Origin: Trinickia violacea
GTDB taxonomy: Bacteria; Pseudomonadota; Gammaproteobacteria; Burkholderiales; Burkholderiaceae
Direction of reading: 5' to 3'
Assembly: GCF_005280735.1 (NCBI RefSeq)
Contig: NZ_CP040078.1
Location: 3,348,001-3,412,000, forward strand
Length of the DNA: 64,000 nt
Position 1 is the first letter of the stretch. Each line of letters begins with the position of its first letter. Below are positions 55,665-64,000 of this stretch, in pieces. The position numbers and the translations under genes were made by a program. The notes below the pieces were generated by a model that did not search any database, was not told the origin of the DNA, and saw only the letters and a list, made by a program, of their open reading frames with translations.

Positions 55665-56549
55665 TCAACTCACCCGGTTCACAACCAGGTCAGCCAATTC
55701 GGCCAGGCGCTGCGCGCGCGCGCCGAACGGCACGAGCGCCTCGTGCGCCTCGCTGCGCAGCTGCGCAGCCAGTGCACGCGACGCATCGAGCCCAATGATC
55801 GACACGTAGGTCGGCTTACCGTCCTTCGCATCTTTGCCGGCGGTCTTGCCGAGCGTCGCGGAATCGGTCGTGACGTCGAGGATGTCGTCGACGACCTGGA
55901 ACGCGAGGCCGACCGCGGCCGAATACGCGTCGAGCGAGCGCAGGGCCTCGTCGCCCGGCGCCTCGCCTGCCAGCGCACCCATGCGCACGGCTGCACGCAA
56001 GAGCGCACCGGTTTTCATCCGATGCATCGTTTCGAGCTGAGGCCGCGTCAGCGCGAGGCCCACGCTCGCCAGATCGATCGCCTGGCCGCCGGCCATGCCG
56101 ATCGAGCCGCTCGCGAGCGCCAGCTCGCGCACGAGCGCGGCTTGCGCCGCGGGCGCGAGCGCCGCACTGTCGGTCAGCGCGACGAACGCCTGCGATTGCA
56201 GCGCATCGCCGACGAGCAAGGCCGTCGGCTCGTCATACTTGACGTGCACCGTGGGCTTGCCGCGGCGCAGTTCGTCGTCGTCCATGCACGGCATGTCGTC
56301 GTGCACGAGCGAATAGACGTGAATCATTTCCAGTGCCGCCGACGCCGCTTCGAGCGCCTTCGCGCCAGCGCCGGTCAACTCGCCGGCCGCATGGCACAGC
56401 AACGGCCGCACCCGCTTGCCGCCGCCCAGCGCGGCATAGCGCATCGCTTCGTGCAGTTGGGCAGGCGCAGTGTCCGGCCCCGGCAAATAGTGTTCGAGTG
56501 CAGTCTCGACACGTGCGAGCACCGAACGCATCCATTCTTCAAATGTCAT
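55665..56549 (-). CDS. ispA: Farnesyl diphosphate synthase / geranyltranstransferase
   Basis: A 294-residue trans-prenyltransferase. First Asp-rich motif SLVHDDMPCMDDDELRRGKP (DDxxxxD type, about 88-100), second Asp-rich motif FQVVDDILDVTTDSATLGK, plus GGKRVRPLLCHAAGELTG. It condenses IPP with DMAPP and GPP to FPP. It overlaps xseB by four bases and precedes dxs, an operon order conserved in proteobacteria. Confidence 0.96.
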   Translation of the reverse strand: MTFEEWMRSVLARVETALEHYLPGPDTAPAQLHEAMRYAALGGGKRVRPLLCHAAGELTGAGAKALEAASAALEMIHVYSLVHDDMPCMDDDELRRGKPTVHVKYDEPTALLVGDALQSQAFVALTDSAALAPAAQAALVRELALASGSIGMAGGQAIDLASVGLALTRPQLETMHRMKTGALLRAAVRMGALAGEAPGDEALRSLDAYSAAVGLAFQVVDDILDVTTDSATLGKTAGKDAKDGKPTYVSIIGLDASRALAAQLRSEAHEALVPFGARAQRLAELADLVVNRVS

Positions 56550-56842
56550 AGATCATCTCCGCTATCCGCGGGAGCTGCGTTGGAGGGAAGCGGCTTCAGC
56601 ATCTCGCCGTCGAGAACGCGGACCTGCTGCTCCACCTTTTCCAATTGTTGTTGACAGAACGCCACAAGTGCGGCGCCGCGCCGGTACGCGGCAAGCGATT
56701 CCTCAAGGCTCAGCGTGCCGCCTTCCATTCGCGCGACCAGCTCCTCGAGTTCCGCCACGGCTGCTTCATAGTTCTCCGGCAATGGCGCGCCATCGCCGCC
56801 TGGCGCGGCACGAGCGGGGTCCTGAGCTGCGGTCTTCGCCAT
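56546..56842 (-). CDS. xseB: Exodeoxyribonuclease VII small subunit
   Basis: A 98-residue protein with the XseB core NYEAAVAELEELVARMEGGT, LSLEESLAAYRRGAALVAFC and QQQLEKVEQQVRVLDGE. The short acidic helical subunit associates in several copies with XseA. The N-terminal 25 residues are an Ala/Pro-rich extension. Coupled to ispA by an ATGA overlap. Confidence 0.94.
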   Translation of the reverse strand: MAKTAAQDPARAAPGGDGAPLPENYEAAVAELEELVARMEGGTLSLEESLAAYRRGAALVAFCQQQLEKVEQQVRVLDGEMLKPLPSNAAPADSGDDL

Positions 56843-57032
56843 GAGCAGAGTCGGAATTTAAAAACAAGTCGGACATTCTACGGCAAAAGAGACAAACCCG
56901 ACCTGTCCGACACAATCCTCAGACCGAAGGCATCCACCATTTCCCTGACGGATTCGAGTGAAAAACTGTGAACTCTGGGGGCAATTTTGACCCAAATCAG
57001 ACACTTATGCACCCCAAGGAGGGGGAAAAGGG

Positions 57033-57038
57033 TATAAT
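57033..57038 (+). promoter_or_regulatory. -10 promoter element of the Rieske oxygenase gene
   Basis: A perfect TATAAT preceded by GGG lies 74 bp before the ATG at 57112. A good -35 at the right distance is not obvious (the nearest TTGACC is too far upstream), so an extended -10 or an activator may be used. Confidence 0.5.
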
Positions 57039-57111
57039 CGCGGGCTCCCCAAATCGAAACTTATCGATGGTTGGGTTGTTCACTGCTTTCACGTCTTCAT
57101 CGGGAGTGGGA

Positions 57112-58218
57112 ATGTCCAATCTGAGCAATGCTTTGCAGCTGAAGGCTATCTCCAGCCAGCTGCCAGTCACAGCTTATTTTGACCCAGCGCTTCTTACGCG
57201 CGAAATCGAAACACTTTTCAAGCAAGGTCCTCGTTACGTCGGGCACGAGTTGATGGCCCCCGAAGCGGGGAGTTATTTTGCGCTGCCGAGCGAAAGCGAA
57301 GGGCGCGTGCTCGTGCGCAACCAGCAGTCGCAAGTCGAGCTGCTGTCCAACGTGTGCCGCCACCGGCAAGCCATCATGCTCAACGGCCGCGGCCAGACGG
57401 AGAACATCGTCTGTCCGCTCCATCGCTGGACGTACGACCTGAACGGCAACCTGCTCGGCGCGCCGCACTTCGCCGACAACCCGTGCCTGAACCTCGGCGC
57501 CACGCCGTTGCAGAACTGGCAGGGCCTGTTGTTCGAAGCCCAGGGCCGCAACGTCGCGGAAGATCTCGCACGCCTCGGCACGAAGCATCACTTCGACTTT
57601 TCGGGCTTCCTGTTCGATCACGTCGAAGTGCACGAGTGCAACTACAACTGGAAGACCTTCATCGAGGTCTATCTGGAGGACTACCACGTCGTGCCGTTCC
57701 ACCCGGGCCTCGGCAGCTTCGTGTCGTGCGACGACCTCAAGTGGGAATTCGGCGACTGGTACAGCGTCCAGACGGTCGGCGTACACAACAAGCTCGCGAA
57801 ACCGGGCAGCCCCACGTACCGCAAGTGGCACGACGAAGTGTTGCGCTTCCGCGGCGGCGAGCCGCCTGAATTCGGCGCGATCTGGATGGTGTACTACCCC
57901 GGTCTCATGATCGAGTGGTATCCGCACGTGCTGGTCGTGTCGTGGCTGATTCCGCGCAGCCCGACTCAGACGACGAACGTCGTCGAGTTCTACTACCCCG
58001 AGGAAATCGCGTTGTTCGAGCGCGAGTTCGTCGAAGCCGAGCGTGCCGCCTACATGGAAACCGCCCGCGAAGACGACGAAATCGGCGAACGCATGGACGC
58101 CGGACGTCTCGCCCTGATGAACCGCGGCGAGTCGCAGGTCGGGCCGTACCAGAGCCCGATGGAAGACGGCATGCAGCACTTCCACGAGTTCCTGCGGCGC
58201 GAACTCGGGCCGATCTGA
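57112..58218 (+). CDS. Rieske-type ring-hydroxylating oxygenase, alpha subunit family
   Basis: About 368 residues. Rieske centre: C-x-H in VCRHRQAIM and C-x2-H in NIVCPLHRWTYDLNG. Catalytic mononuclear iron site: E/D and two His in YLEDYHVVPFHPGLGSF. Such oxygenases insert O2 into aromatic or alkyl substrates with electrons from a reductase; no reductase, ferredoxin or beta subunit gene is adjacent. It is a conserved single gene in Burkholderia next to the xseB-ispA-dxs operon (divergent). GGAGTGGG precedes the ATG at 57112. Physiological substrate unknown. Confidence 0.9.
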   Translation: MSNLSNALQLKAISSQLPVTAYFDPALLTREIETLFKQGPRYVGHELMAPEAGSYFALPSESEGRVLVRNQQSQVELLSNVCRHRQAIMLNGRGQTENIVCPLHRWTYDLNGNLLGAPHFADNPCLNLGATPLQNWQGLLFEAQGRNVAEDLARLGTKHHFDFSGFLFDHVEVHECNYNWKTFIEVYLEDYHVVPFHPGLGSFVSCDDLKWEFGDWYSVQTVGVHNKLAKPGSPTYRKWHDEVLRFRGGEPPEFGAIWMVYYPGLMIEWYPHVLVVSWLIPRSPTQTTNVVEFYYPEEIALFEREFVEAERAAYMETAREDDEIGERMDAGRLALMNRGESQVGPYQSPMEDGMQHFHEFLRRELGPI

Positions 58219-58258
58219 GCGCGATTCGAGCGGTTAGGCCACAGCGATCTGCTAGATG

Positions 58259-58305
58259 AAAAGACGGGCAAGTCGGGTTTGAAACCCTTCTTGCCCGTCT
58301 TTTTG
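58259..58305 (+). terminator. Rho-independent terminator (bidirectional shape)
   Basis: AAGACGGGCAAG (58261-58272) pairs with CTTGCCCGTCTT (58290-58301), with an inner GGGTTTGAAACCC hairpin, followed by TTTTTG. It lies 43 bp after the Rieske gene stop. Confidence 0.88.
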
Positions 58306-58362
58306 TTTAGACTAACAACAGCCTTCCAGCAAGAGCCGGACGCGTGTCTATCAGGAGCTGTC

Positions 58363-59232
58363 ATGCCGCATACCCACTACACCACTCTCATTTCAGCCGC
58401 CAATCTCGCAGAACGCATCGCCAACGCACCGGGCAGCGTGCTTGTCTTCGATTGCAGCTTCAGTCTCGCGGATACCGGCGCAGGCGAGCAAGCCTATGCG
58501 GCAGGCCATATCCCCGGCGCGCACTACCTGCATCTCGATCGCGACCTGTCGGGCGCGAAGACCGGCACGAACGGACGGCACCCCCTGCCGGACCGCGCCG
58601 CGCTGGTCGCGGCGCTGGCCGCGCAGGGCCTGAACCAGAATCAGCAGATCGTCGCGTACGACGCACAGGGCGGCGGTTATGCGGCGCGCCTTTGGTGGCT
58701 GCTGCGCTGGCTCGGCCACGACTCGGCAGCGGTGCTCGATGGCGGTTTGCAGGCATGGCAGGCCGCCGGGTTCGCGCTCGATACGCAGACGCCCGCCAAG
58801 GCGGCAGGCAATTTCAAGGCAGCCGCCCCGCTCGTCGCAACCGTCGATGCCCAAGCCGTGCTGCGCAACCTGTCGGCACCCGATCGCGTCGTGGTCGACG
58901 CGCGCTCGCCGGATCGCTATCGCGGCGAGAACGAGACGATCGACCCTGTCGGCGGCCACATTCCGGGGGCCCGGAACCGCTATTACATGGACAACCTCAC
59001 GGGGGACGGGCGCTTCAAGTCCGCACACTCGCTGCGCGAAGACTTCAGCGCCGTATTGAGCGGAAAGTTGCCCGAGCAGGTGATGCTGCAATGCGGGTCG
59101 GGCGTGACGGCGTGCCACAACGCGCTGGCGATGGAGATCGCCGGATTGCACGGCGCCGCGCTGTATCCAGGATCGTGGAGCGAATGGTGCGCGGACCCGT
59201 CGCGTCCTGTTGCGACGGGCGCGAATCCGTAG
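58363..59232 (+). CDS. Rhodanese-type sulfurtransferase (3-mercaptopyruvate/thiosulfate)
   Basis: A 289-residue two-domain rhodanese. The N-terminal inactive domain ends with FSLADTGAGEQAYAAGHIPG; the C-terminal domain holds DRVVVDARSPDRYRGENETI and the catalytic loop LQCGSGVTACHNALAME with the active Cys. CGSGVTAC matches the 3-mercaptopyruvate sulfurtransferase loop (SseA type). It moves sulfane sulfur to cyanide or thiols. ATG at 58363 chosen; upstream codons overlap the terminator region. Confidence 0.93.
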   Translation: MPHTHYTTLISAANLAERIANAPGSVLVFDCSFSLADTGAGEQAYAAGHIPGAHYLHLDRDLSGAKTGTNGRHPLPDRAALVAALAAQGLNQNQQIVAYDAQGGGYAARLWWLLRWLGHDSAAVLDGGLQAWQAAGFALDTQTPAKAAGNFKAAAPLVATVDAQAVLRNLSAPDRVVVDARSPDRYRGENETIDPVGGHIPGARNRYYMDNLTGDGRFKSAHSLREDFSAVLSGKLPEQVMLQCGSGVTACHNALAMEIAGLHGAALYPGSWSEWCADPSRPVATGANP

Positions 59233-59290
59233 GCAACGCATGCGCGTTCGTACGGCAGGCCCGCGCGGCGCCTGCTGGCACGACATCGCG

Positions 59291-60163
59291 TCAGGCGACC
59301 CCGTGCTCCTTGAGCCACGCTAGGGCACGGCGCCAGCTATCTTCGGCGTCCGCCTTGCGGTAGCTCGGCCGATAGTCCGCAAAGAACGCGTGCCCCGCGT
59401 CGCCGTAGACGACGAACTGCGAGCCGCGCGCCACCATCGGGCCTTGCGCGATCAGCGCCTTCATTTGCTCGAGCGTGTCCTGCGGGATGCTCTTGTCCTG
59501 CTCGCCATAGAAGCCGAGCACCGGCGCATGCAGGTCCGCCACCCGATCGATCGGGTTCACCGGAGTCATCGGGCCATGCTCGCCGGCCACGCGCCCGTAC
59601 CATGCGACCACCGCCTTCAGGCGCGGGTTGTGTTCCGCGAAGAGCCACGCCTGGCGACCGCCCCAGCAGTAACCGACCGCGCCCAGCCGATGCAAATCTC
59701 CGCCGTGCTCGCCGGCCCATTGAACGGCCGCATCGAGATCGGCCATGACCGTTGCATCGGAGACCTTGCTGACCACCTCTTCGTCGAGTTGCTGGATCGT
59801 CGGATAAGCAGACGGATCGCCTTCGCGCGAATAAAGGTTCGGCGCGATCGCGAGATAGCCGAGCTTGGCAAAGCGCCGGCAGACGTCGGCGATATGCTCG
59901 TGCACGGCGAAAATCTCGTGGATCACGATGATCACCGGCAGATGCGTCTTGCCCGCCGGCTGCGCGCGATACGCGGGAATGAGATCGCCGCCCGAATGGA
60001 AGCCGATCTCGTCCGCTTCGAGCCCGACGCTATCGGTATGGATGGTCTGCGCGGAGACCGGCAGCACGCACGCTGCAAAGCCGCTGCCGAGCGCGGCTTT
60101 GATGAACGTGCGGCGGTCGAACGGAACATGCGGGATCAGGCTGTCGATTTCGGGCTTCAGCAT
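59291..60163 (-). CDS. Dienelactone-hydrolase-family protein, exported
   Basis: About 290 residues. An N-terminal twin-arginine-like signal (DRRTFIKAALGSGFAACVLP) suggests export by Tat. The alpha/beta hydrolase core has PVIIVIHEIFAVHEHIADVC, the nucleophile in VGYCWGGRQAWLF (Cys in place of Ser, as in dienelactone hydrolases), D in VLGFYGEQDKSIPQ and H in YGDAGHAFFADYRPSY. Classical members open dienelactones in chloroaromatic breakdown; for exported relatives the substrate is not known. Stands alone between the sulfurtransferase gene (convergent) and ndh. Confidence 0.92.
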   Translation of the reverse strand: MLKPEIDSLIPHVPFDRRTFIKAALGSGFAACVLPVSAQTIHTDSVGLEADEIGFHSGGDLIPAYRAQPAGKTHLPVIIVIHEIFAVHEHIADVCRRFAKLGYLAIAPNLYSREGDPSAYPTIQQLDEEVVSKVSDATVMADLDAAVQWAGEHGGDLHRLGAVGYCWGGRQAWLFAEHNPRLKAVVAWYGRVAGEHGPMTPVNPIDRVADLHAPVLGFYGEQDKSIPQDTLEQMKALIAQGPMVARGSQFVVYGDAGHAFFADYRPSYRKADAEDSWRRALAWLKEHGVA

Positions 60164-60366
60164 ACGGCGCTCCTTGTTTTGGCCGCTGCCTGAGCTGAGC
60201 ACAACGGCGGGCGGAATTCGACCGGAACGGCACGGGCCGCACGATGGCGGCCCCGCCGGGACACGCAGCCGTTGCTGCGTTCGATCGATTCTAGCGACGC
60301 ATGGCTTCATCTACCTTGCTGCGCCCTTTGCAGGAGCCTTTCCCGCCTTTCGAGCCTTCGGTCAGG

Positions 60367-61713
60367 TCAATGCAGCTTCACGCGCGGCAGCGTGGTACGC
60401 CGCAGCCAATGCGCGAACGTATCGAGCATCATTCGCGGATAGCCGTGCAGCGCCGCAATATGCAGCCGGTACAGGGACATGTACATGAAGCGCGCAAAGA
60501 GACCTTCGATCAGCATGTTTCCGCCGATCAGCCCGCCCATCAAATTGCCGACCGCGCTCCAATGCCCGAGCGACACGAGCGAGCCGAAGTCGCGATACGT
60601 GAACTCCGCAAGCGGCCGGCCCTCCATCCGGTTCACAAGCGACTTCAACAGAAAGCTCGCCTGCTGATGCGCCGCTTGCGCGCGCGGCGGCACGTTGCGC
60701 TCATTGCCGGGCCATTGGCAGGCGGCGCAATCGCCGAGCGCGAAGATGTCGTCGTCGTTGACGGTCTGCAGCGTACGGCGGACTTCGAGCTGCCCCAGCC
60801 GGTTCACCGTGAGCCCGTCGAGCTTTGACAGCACCGGCGGCGCCTTGATGCCCGCCGCCCAGACCGTCAGGTCGGCGCGCACCGTCTTGCCGCTCGCGGT
60901 CCGCACCAGACCGGGCGCGACTTCGGCGACCGTCTCGCCGAGCATGAGCTTCACGCCGAGCTTGGTCAGCAGCTCGGCCGTCGCGCCGGAGACGCGCTCC
61001 GTCAGCGCGGGAAGAATGCGCTGCCCCGCCTCGATCAGCACGATGCCGACGTCGTGCCGCGGATCGAGCTTGTGCAGCCCATAGGCCGACAGCACCTGCG
61101 CGGTGTTGCGCAATTCCGCAGACAATTCGACCCCCGTCGCGCCGCCGCCGACGATCGCCACCTGAATGCGCGCTTCGTTATCGGGCGACATGCCGTCGCC
61201 GCACTCGACGCGCGCGTACTCCTGATGTTCGGCGCGCATGCAGGCCGCGATCAGACGCTTGCGGAAACGCTCGGCCTGATGGACCGTATCGAGCGCGATC
61301 GAATGTTCCGGCGCGCCTTGCACGCCGAAGAAATGCGTCGTACTGCCGATCGCGATCACGAGCGTGTCGTAGGCGAGTTCGCGCTCGGGCAGCAATTCGG
61401 CGCCGTCGTCGTCGAGGACCGGCGCGAGCCTGATCTTTTTAGCCTTGCGATCGAGCCCGGCCAGCCCGCCCTGCTGAAACTCGAAGCCGTGCCAGCGCGC
61501 CTGCGCCGCGTATTCGAGCTCCTGCGTGAAGGGGTCCATGCTGCCGGCCGCGACCTCGTGCAGCAAGGGCTTCCAGATATGCGTCGGATAGCGGTCGACG
61601 AGCGTCACCAAGGCGCGGGCCTCGCCATTCTTCTTTTTGCCGTAGCGATCGCCAAGCCGCGTCGCCAGCTCAAGTCCCCCAGCGCCTCCCCCAACGACGA
61701 TGAAACGATGCAT
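60367..61713 (-). CDS. ndh: Type II NADH:quinone oxidoreductase
   Basis: A 448-residue flavoprotein. FAD motif RFIVVGGGAGGLELATRLGD at the N-terminus, NADH motif QVAIVGGGATGVELSAELRN (about 165-185), DIFALGDCAACQW for the second FAD contact, and a C-terminal amphipathic membrane anchor (about 400-440). It oxidises NADH and passes electrons to quinone without pumping protons. ATG at 61713 after GGAGAG is preferred to the GTG two codons earlier. Confidence 0.93.
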   Translation of the reverse strand: MHRFIVVGGGAGGLELATRLGDRYGKKKNGEARALVTLVDRYPTHIWKPLLHEVAAGSMDPFTQELEYAAQARWHGFEFQQGGLAGLDRKAKKIRLAPVLDDDGAELLPERELAYDTLVIAIGSTTHFFGVQGAPEHSIALDTVHQAERFRKRLIAACMRAEHQEYARVECGDGMSPDNEARIQVAIVGGGATGVELSAELRNTAQVLSAYGLHKLDPRHDVGIVLIEAGQRILPALTERVSGATAELLTKLGVKLMLGETVAEVAPGLVRTASGKTVRADLTVWAAGIKAPPVLSKLDGLTVNRLGQLEVRRTLQTVNDDDIFALGDCAACQWPGNERNVPPRAQAAHQQASFLLKSLVNRMEGRPLAEFTYRDFGSLVSLGHWSAVGNLMGGLIGGNMLIEGLFARFMYMSLYRLHIAALHGYPRMMLDTFAHWLRRTTLPRVKLH

Positions 61714-62162
61714 TGACACTCTCCGTGGTTGCCATTCGGTTGTGCGAATTTAACAGGCCGAAAAAACGTACGGCCCGGATAGGCCATTGTCAGGGTGGGA
61801 TCGTTTCCAGAACAAGTCGCCGCGCCACATGTGTGTCATGCGCGCGACGCTATAGACTTGTTCGAGCGTGAACACCGCGTCGAAACACTAACATTCATTT
61901 CTGTCCAGATTTCCTGCAGCAGATCACGGCACCGCAGGGCTCGGCGCGCCAGTCGTCGAGCGTGTCGGCCGCGCGCATTGCATGCCGCCGGCGGCCGTTC
62001 GCCGAATCGGTTGCTGAAAACGCGCAATTCGACGGAATCGGCTGTGCTCGACGCCGAAATCGACGTCAACGGCCATTTTGACTTCCGATAATGGTTTGGA
62101 ACGCAACGGCGACCGCATGGCCTGTCATGCCGGTCGCGACCCAACACCATGGAGGAGTCCAG
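61714..62162. other. Intergenic region between ndh and the dimethylargininase gene
   Basis: About 450 bp containing the divergent promoters. Long open frames on the minus strand are only mirror images of the ddaH coding region. No RNA gene or repeat was recognised. Confidence 0.45.
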
Positions 62163-62921
62163 ATGCAATTCACGCAAGCGATCGTTCGCCGTCCTAGCGC
62201 ATCGTGCGCCGCGGGCCTGACCACCGCACAGCTCGGCGCGCCGGAATACGACAAGACGCTGACGCAGTTTCACACGTACTGCGAGACGCTCTGCAAGCTC
62301 GGTGTCGAGCTGACCGAGCTGCCGCCGCTCGATGCTTTCCCGGATTCGCACTTCGTCGAGGATGTCGCGGTCGTGACGCCGGAATTCGCGGTTATCACGC
62401 GTCCCGGCGCGCCCGCACGGCGCGGTGAAACCGCGGCGATCGAAGCGCCGCTCGCCGCGCATCGCGAGCTGCTGCCGATGCGCGACGGCCGTCTCGACGG
62501 CGGCGACGTGATGCAGGTCGGCAAACGCTTCTTCATCGGCGTGACTAGCCGCACCGACGTCGACGGCATCGCGGCATTCGAAGCGCTCGTGTCGCCGTAC
62601 GGGTACTCGGTGGTCGCCGTACCGGTCGGCGAGGGCCTGCACCTGAAATCGGTCGTCAACTATCTCGGCGACGACACGCTGCTCGTGAACGAAGCGCTGG
62701 CCGCGCATGCCGCATTCGCCGCGTTTCGCCGGATCGCAATCGAGCCGGCCGACGAATATGCGGGCAACACGCTGCGCGTCAACGATGCGTTCATCACGCC
62801 CGCCGGCTATCCGCGCGTGCACGAACGCGTCGACATGCTCGGCCTGCCGCTGCACGTGATCGATACCAGCGAGTTCCGCAAAATGGACGGCGGGCTGACC
62901 TGTCTATCGCTGCGCTTCTAG
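62163..62921 (+). CDS. ddaH: NG,NG-dimethylarginine dimethylaminohydrolase
   Basis: A 252-residue amidinotransferase-fold enzyme. Family landmarks: LDAFPDSHFVEDVAVVTPEF, EAPLAAHRELLPMRDGRLDG-GDVM, catalytic His in VGEGLHLKSVVNYLGDDTLL and the catalytic Cys near the end in MDGGLTCLSLRF. It hydrolyses methylated arginines to citrulline and methylamines. The neighbouring Lrp-type regulator and amino acid permease suggest an arginine-related uptake and use module. ATG at 62163 follows GGAGGAG. Confidence 0.93.
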   Translation: MQFTQAIVRRPSASCAAGLTTAQLGAPEYDKTLTQFHTYCETLCKLGVELTELPPLDAFPDSHFVEDVAVVTPEFAVITRPGAPARRGETAAIEAPLAAHRELLPMRDGRLDGGDVMQVGKRFFIGVTSRTDVDGIAAFEALVSPYGYSVVAVPVGEGLHLKSVVNYLGDDTLLVNEALAAHAAFAAFRRIAIEPADEYAGNTLRVNDAFITPAGYPRVHERVDMLGLPLHVIDTSEFRKMDGGLTCLSLRF

Positions 62922-62999
62922 ACGGCTGACACGCGGTTCGCATCGATCGGATAATGTGGCGCGCACGGCGGAATCGACGGCATTTCGCGCGCACTGGCG

Positions 63000-63488
63000 A
63001 TGACCCGACGGGAGCGAACGCGGATGGCGGACAAGAAGATGCAACTCGACAAGATCGATCTCAAGATTCTCGACGTCTTGCGCAACGACGGACGGATTTC
63101 GTACCGGCAGCTGTCGGAACGCGTGAACCTGACGCCGCGGCCGTGTCAGGCGCGCGTCGAGCGGCTCGAGGCGCTGGGTGTCATCGCCGGCTATCGGGCG
63201 GTGATCCGGCCGCCGCGCGAGAAACAATCGATCGTCGTGCTTGCGCAGATCGTGCTTGCCGACCACGGCCGCTCGCAGGCGCCGTTCGAGGAGGAGATGC
63301 GCGCGAGCCCCGCGGTGCTCGATTGCTGGCTCGTCAGCGGCACGTTCGATTTTCTCGTGCGGCTCGCGTGCGAGGATCTCGACGAGTATCGCCGCATCGC
63401 GAACGCATGGCTCGAGAGTCCGCGTTTCAAGATCGAGAAGATCGTGACGACGGCCGAATTGCAGACAATCAAGCGCAGCGTCGTATGA
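63000..63488 (+). CDS. Lrp/AsnC-family transcription regulator
   Basis: A 162-residue regulator. N-terminal HTH: LDKIDLKILDVLRNDGRISY, RQLSERVNLTPRPCQARVER, LEALGVIAGYRAVI. C-terminal RAM ligand-binding domain: VLDCWLVSGTFDFLVRLACE, DLDEYRRIANAWLESP. An alternative start MADKKMQ lies at 63024. Such proteins sense amino acids; placed between ddaH and an amino acid permease gene, it probably controls one or both. Confidence 0.92.
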   Translation: MTRRERTRMADKKMQLDKIDLKILDVLRNDGRISYRQLSERVNLTPRPCQARVERLEALGVIAGYRAVIRPPREKQSIVVLAQIVLADHGRSQAPFEEEMRASPAVLDCWLVSGTFDFLVRLACEDLDEYRRIANAWLESPRFKIEKIVTTAELQTIKRSVV

Positions 63489-63675
63489 CGCCGGCGGTGC
63501 GTCTGCCGTCCTGATTGGCGGAATGCGGCCGCGCGCGAAGCGTCGGCTCGACGGGCCGCGCAATGTATCGCGCCGTCCGTTGACGTGCCTGTTTCGACGA
63601 GAGAGATCGCCTCGATAGATTTGCATAACGAATTAAATTGACGGGATCGAAAATCCCTGCGCCAAGGTAAAAAAC

Positions 63676-64000
63676 ATGGATGCTTTGCAAACGATGAAGC
63701 AGTCTGAGCCGTCAACCACGACGACGCTGAAGCGTCGCCTCCAGAGCCGGCACATCGCGATGATTGCGATCGGCGGATCGATCGGCACCGGCCTCTTCGT
63801 GGCATCCGGCGCGTCGGTCGCGCAGGCGGGGCCAGGCGGTGCGATCGCCGCGTACATCGTGATCGGCCTGATGGTCTATTTCGTCGTGACGGGGCTGGGC
63901 GAAATGGCGGCGTTGATGCCGGTGTCGGGATCGTTTGCGATCTACGGCGAGAAATACGTTGACGAAGGATTCGGCGTCGCGCTCGGCTGGACGTACTGGT
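63676..64000 (+). CDS. Amino acid permease (APC family), 5' part, runs off right edge
   Basis: The first 108 codons from ATG 63676 read SRHIAMIAIGGSIGTGLFVA and SGASVAQAGPGGAIAAYIVI, then GEMAALMPVSGSFAIYGEKY, the typical opening of AAT-type amino acid permeases (LysP/AroP/GabP group). AAGGTAAAA precedes the start. The gene continues past 64000. Cargo cannot be told from this part; the neighbouring ddaH suggests basic amino acids. Confidence 0.9.
   Translation, partial: MDALQTMKQSEPSTTTTLKRRLQSRHIAMIAIGGSIGTGLFVASGASVAQAGPGGAIAAYIVIGLMVYFVVTGLGEMAALMPVSGSFAIYGEKYVDEGFGVALGWTYW

Noticed and set aside
53912..55798. 628-codon open frame opposite dxs
   Set aside because: Antisense shadow; dxs has full domain motifs in the other strand.

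Overview
The window looks like a chromosomal segment of a Burkholderia-type betaproteobacterium (Burkholderia/Paraburkholderia/Trinickia group). The right part (about 36.8-64 kb) is GC-rich, densely coding and in a typical burkholderial order: rpoD-dnaG-yqeY-rpsU, tsaD, a Gram-negative porin, an iron-type ABC importer with a TctD/TctE-like two-component system, folE2, dxs-ispA-xseB, and so on. The left part (1-36.8 kb) is accessory DNA with lower and variable GC, many broken genes, insertion sequences, plasmid-type genes and three tyrosine recombinase genes. It ends at the 3' end of a tRNA-Ile(CAU) gene (36777-36852, minus strand), which looks like the attachment site of an integrated island.

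Region 1 (1-14 kb): a LuxR-type quorum-sensing receptor with no synthase beside it (143-862), then a ten-gene operon on the minus strand, transcribed from 13359 to 1878. In transcription order it encodes a DUF1611 (DgcN-like) P-loop protein, an EPSP-synthase-like enolpyruvyl transferase, a phytanoyl-CoA-dioxygenase-type Fe/2-oxoglutarate enzyme, a HisC-like aminotransferase, an ATP-grasp ligase, a fusion of ATP-grasp ligase with a haem-oxygenase-like diiron oxidase, a 2Fe-2S ferredoxin, an NAD(P)H:FMN reductase, an SsuD-like FMNH2-dependent monooxygenase and an MFS exporter. There is no NRPS, PKS, PepM or radical SAM gene. I infer a small-molecule pathway (modified amino acid or short peptide) that standard cluster finders could miss. 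A CTG-N10-CAG dyad (13556-13571) upstream of the first gene resembles a lux box, so the LuxR protein may control the cluster. This is the most interesting part of the window.

Region 2 (14-36.8 kb): plasmid and mobile-element debris. It holds a RepA-KfrA chimeric pseudogene with an in-frame amber codon, an intact IS407-group IS3 element, IS66 and IS6 fragments, a LysE exporter, a LysR regulator with an amino-acid-binding protein between two copies of an IS66 end, HU, a tyrosine recombinase, a ParM/ParR-like partition operon with upstream iterons, an AlpA-like excisionase with an intact integrase, and a deleted second copy of that integrase next to the tRNA. A 0.46-kb segment is present twice in direct orientation (27032-27493 and 35397-35868).

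Region 3 (36.9-64 kb): core genes. The macromolecular-synthesis cluster is followed by an FAD oxidoreductase, tsaD, a porin, the ABC importer with its two-component system, folE2, the isoprenoid genes, a Rieske oxygenase, a sulfurtransferase, a dienelactone-hydrolase-like protein, a type II NADH dehydrogenase, a dimethylargininase, an Lrp/AsnC regulator and the start of an amino acid permease that runs off the right edge.

All functions are read from motifs and recognised family patterns by eye; no database search was possible.
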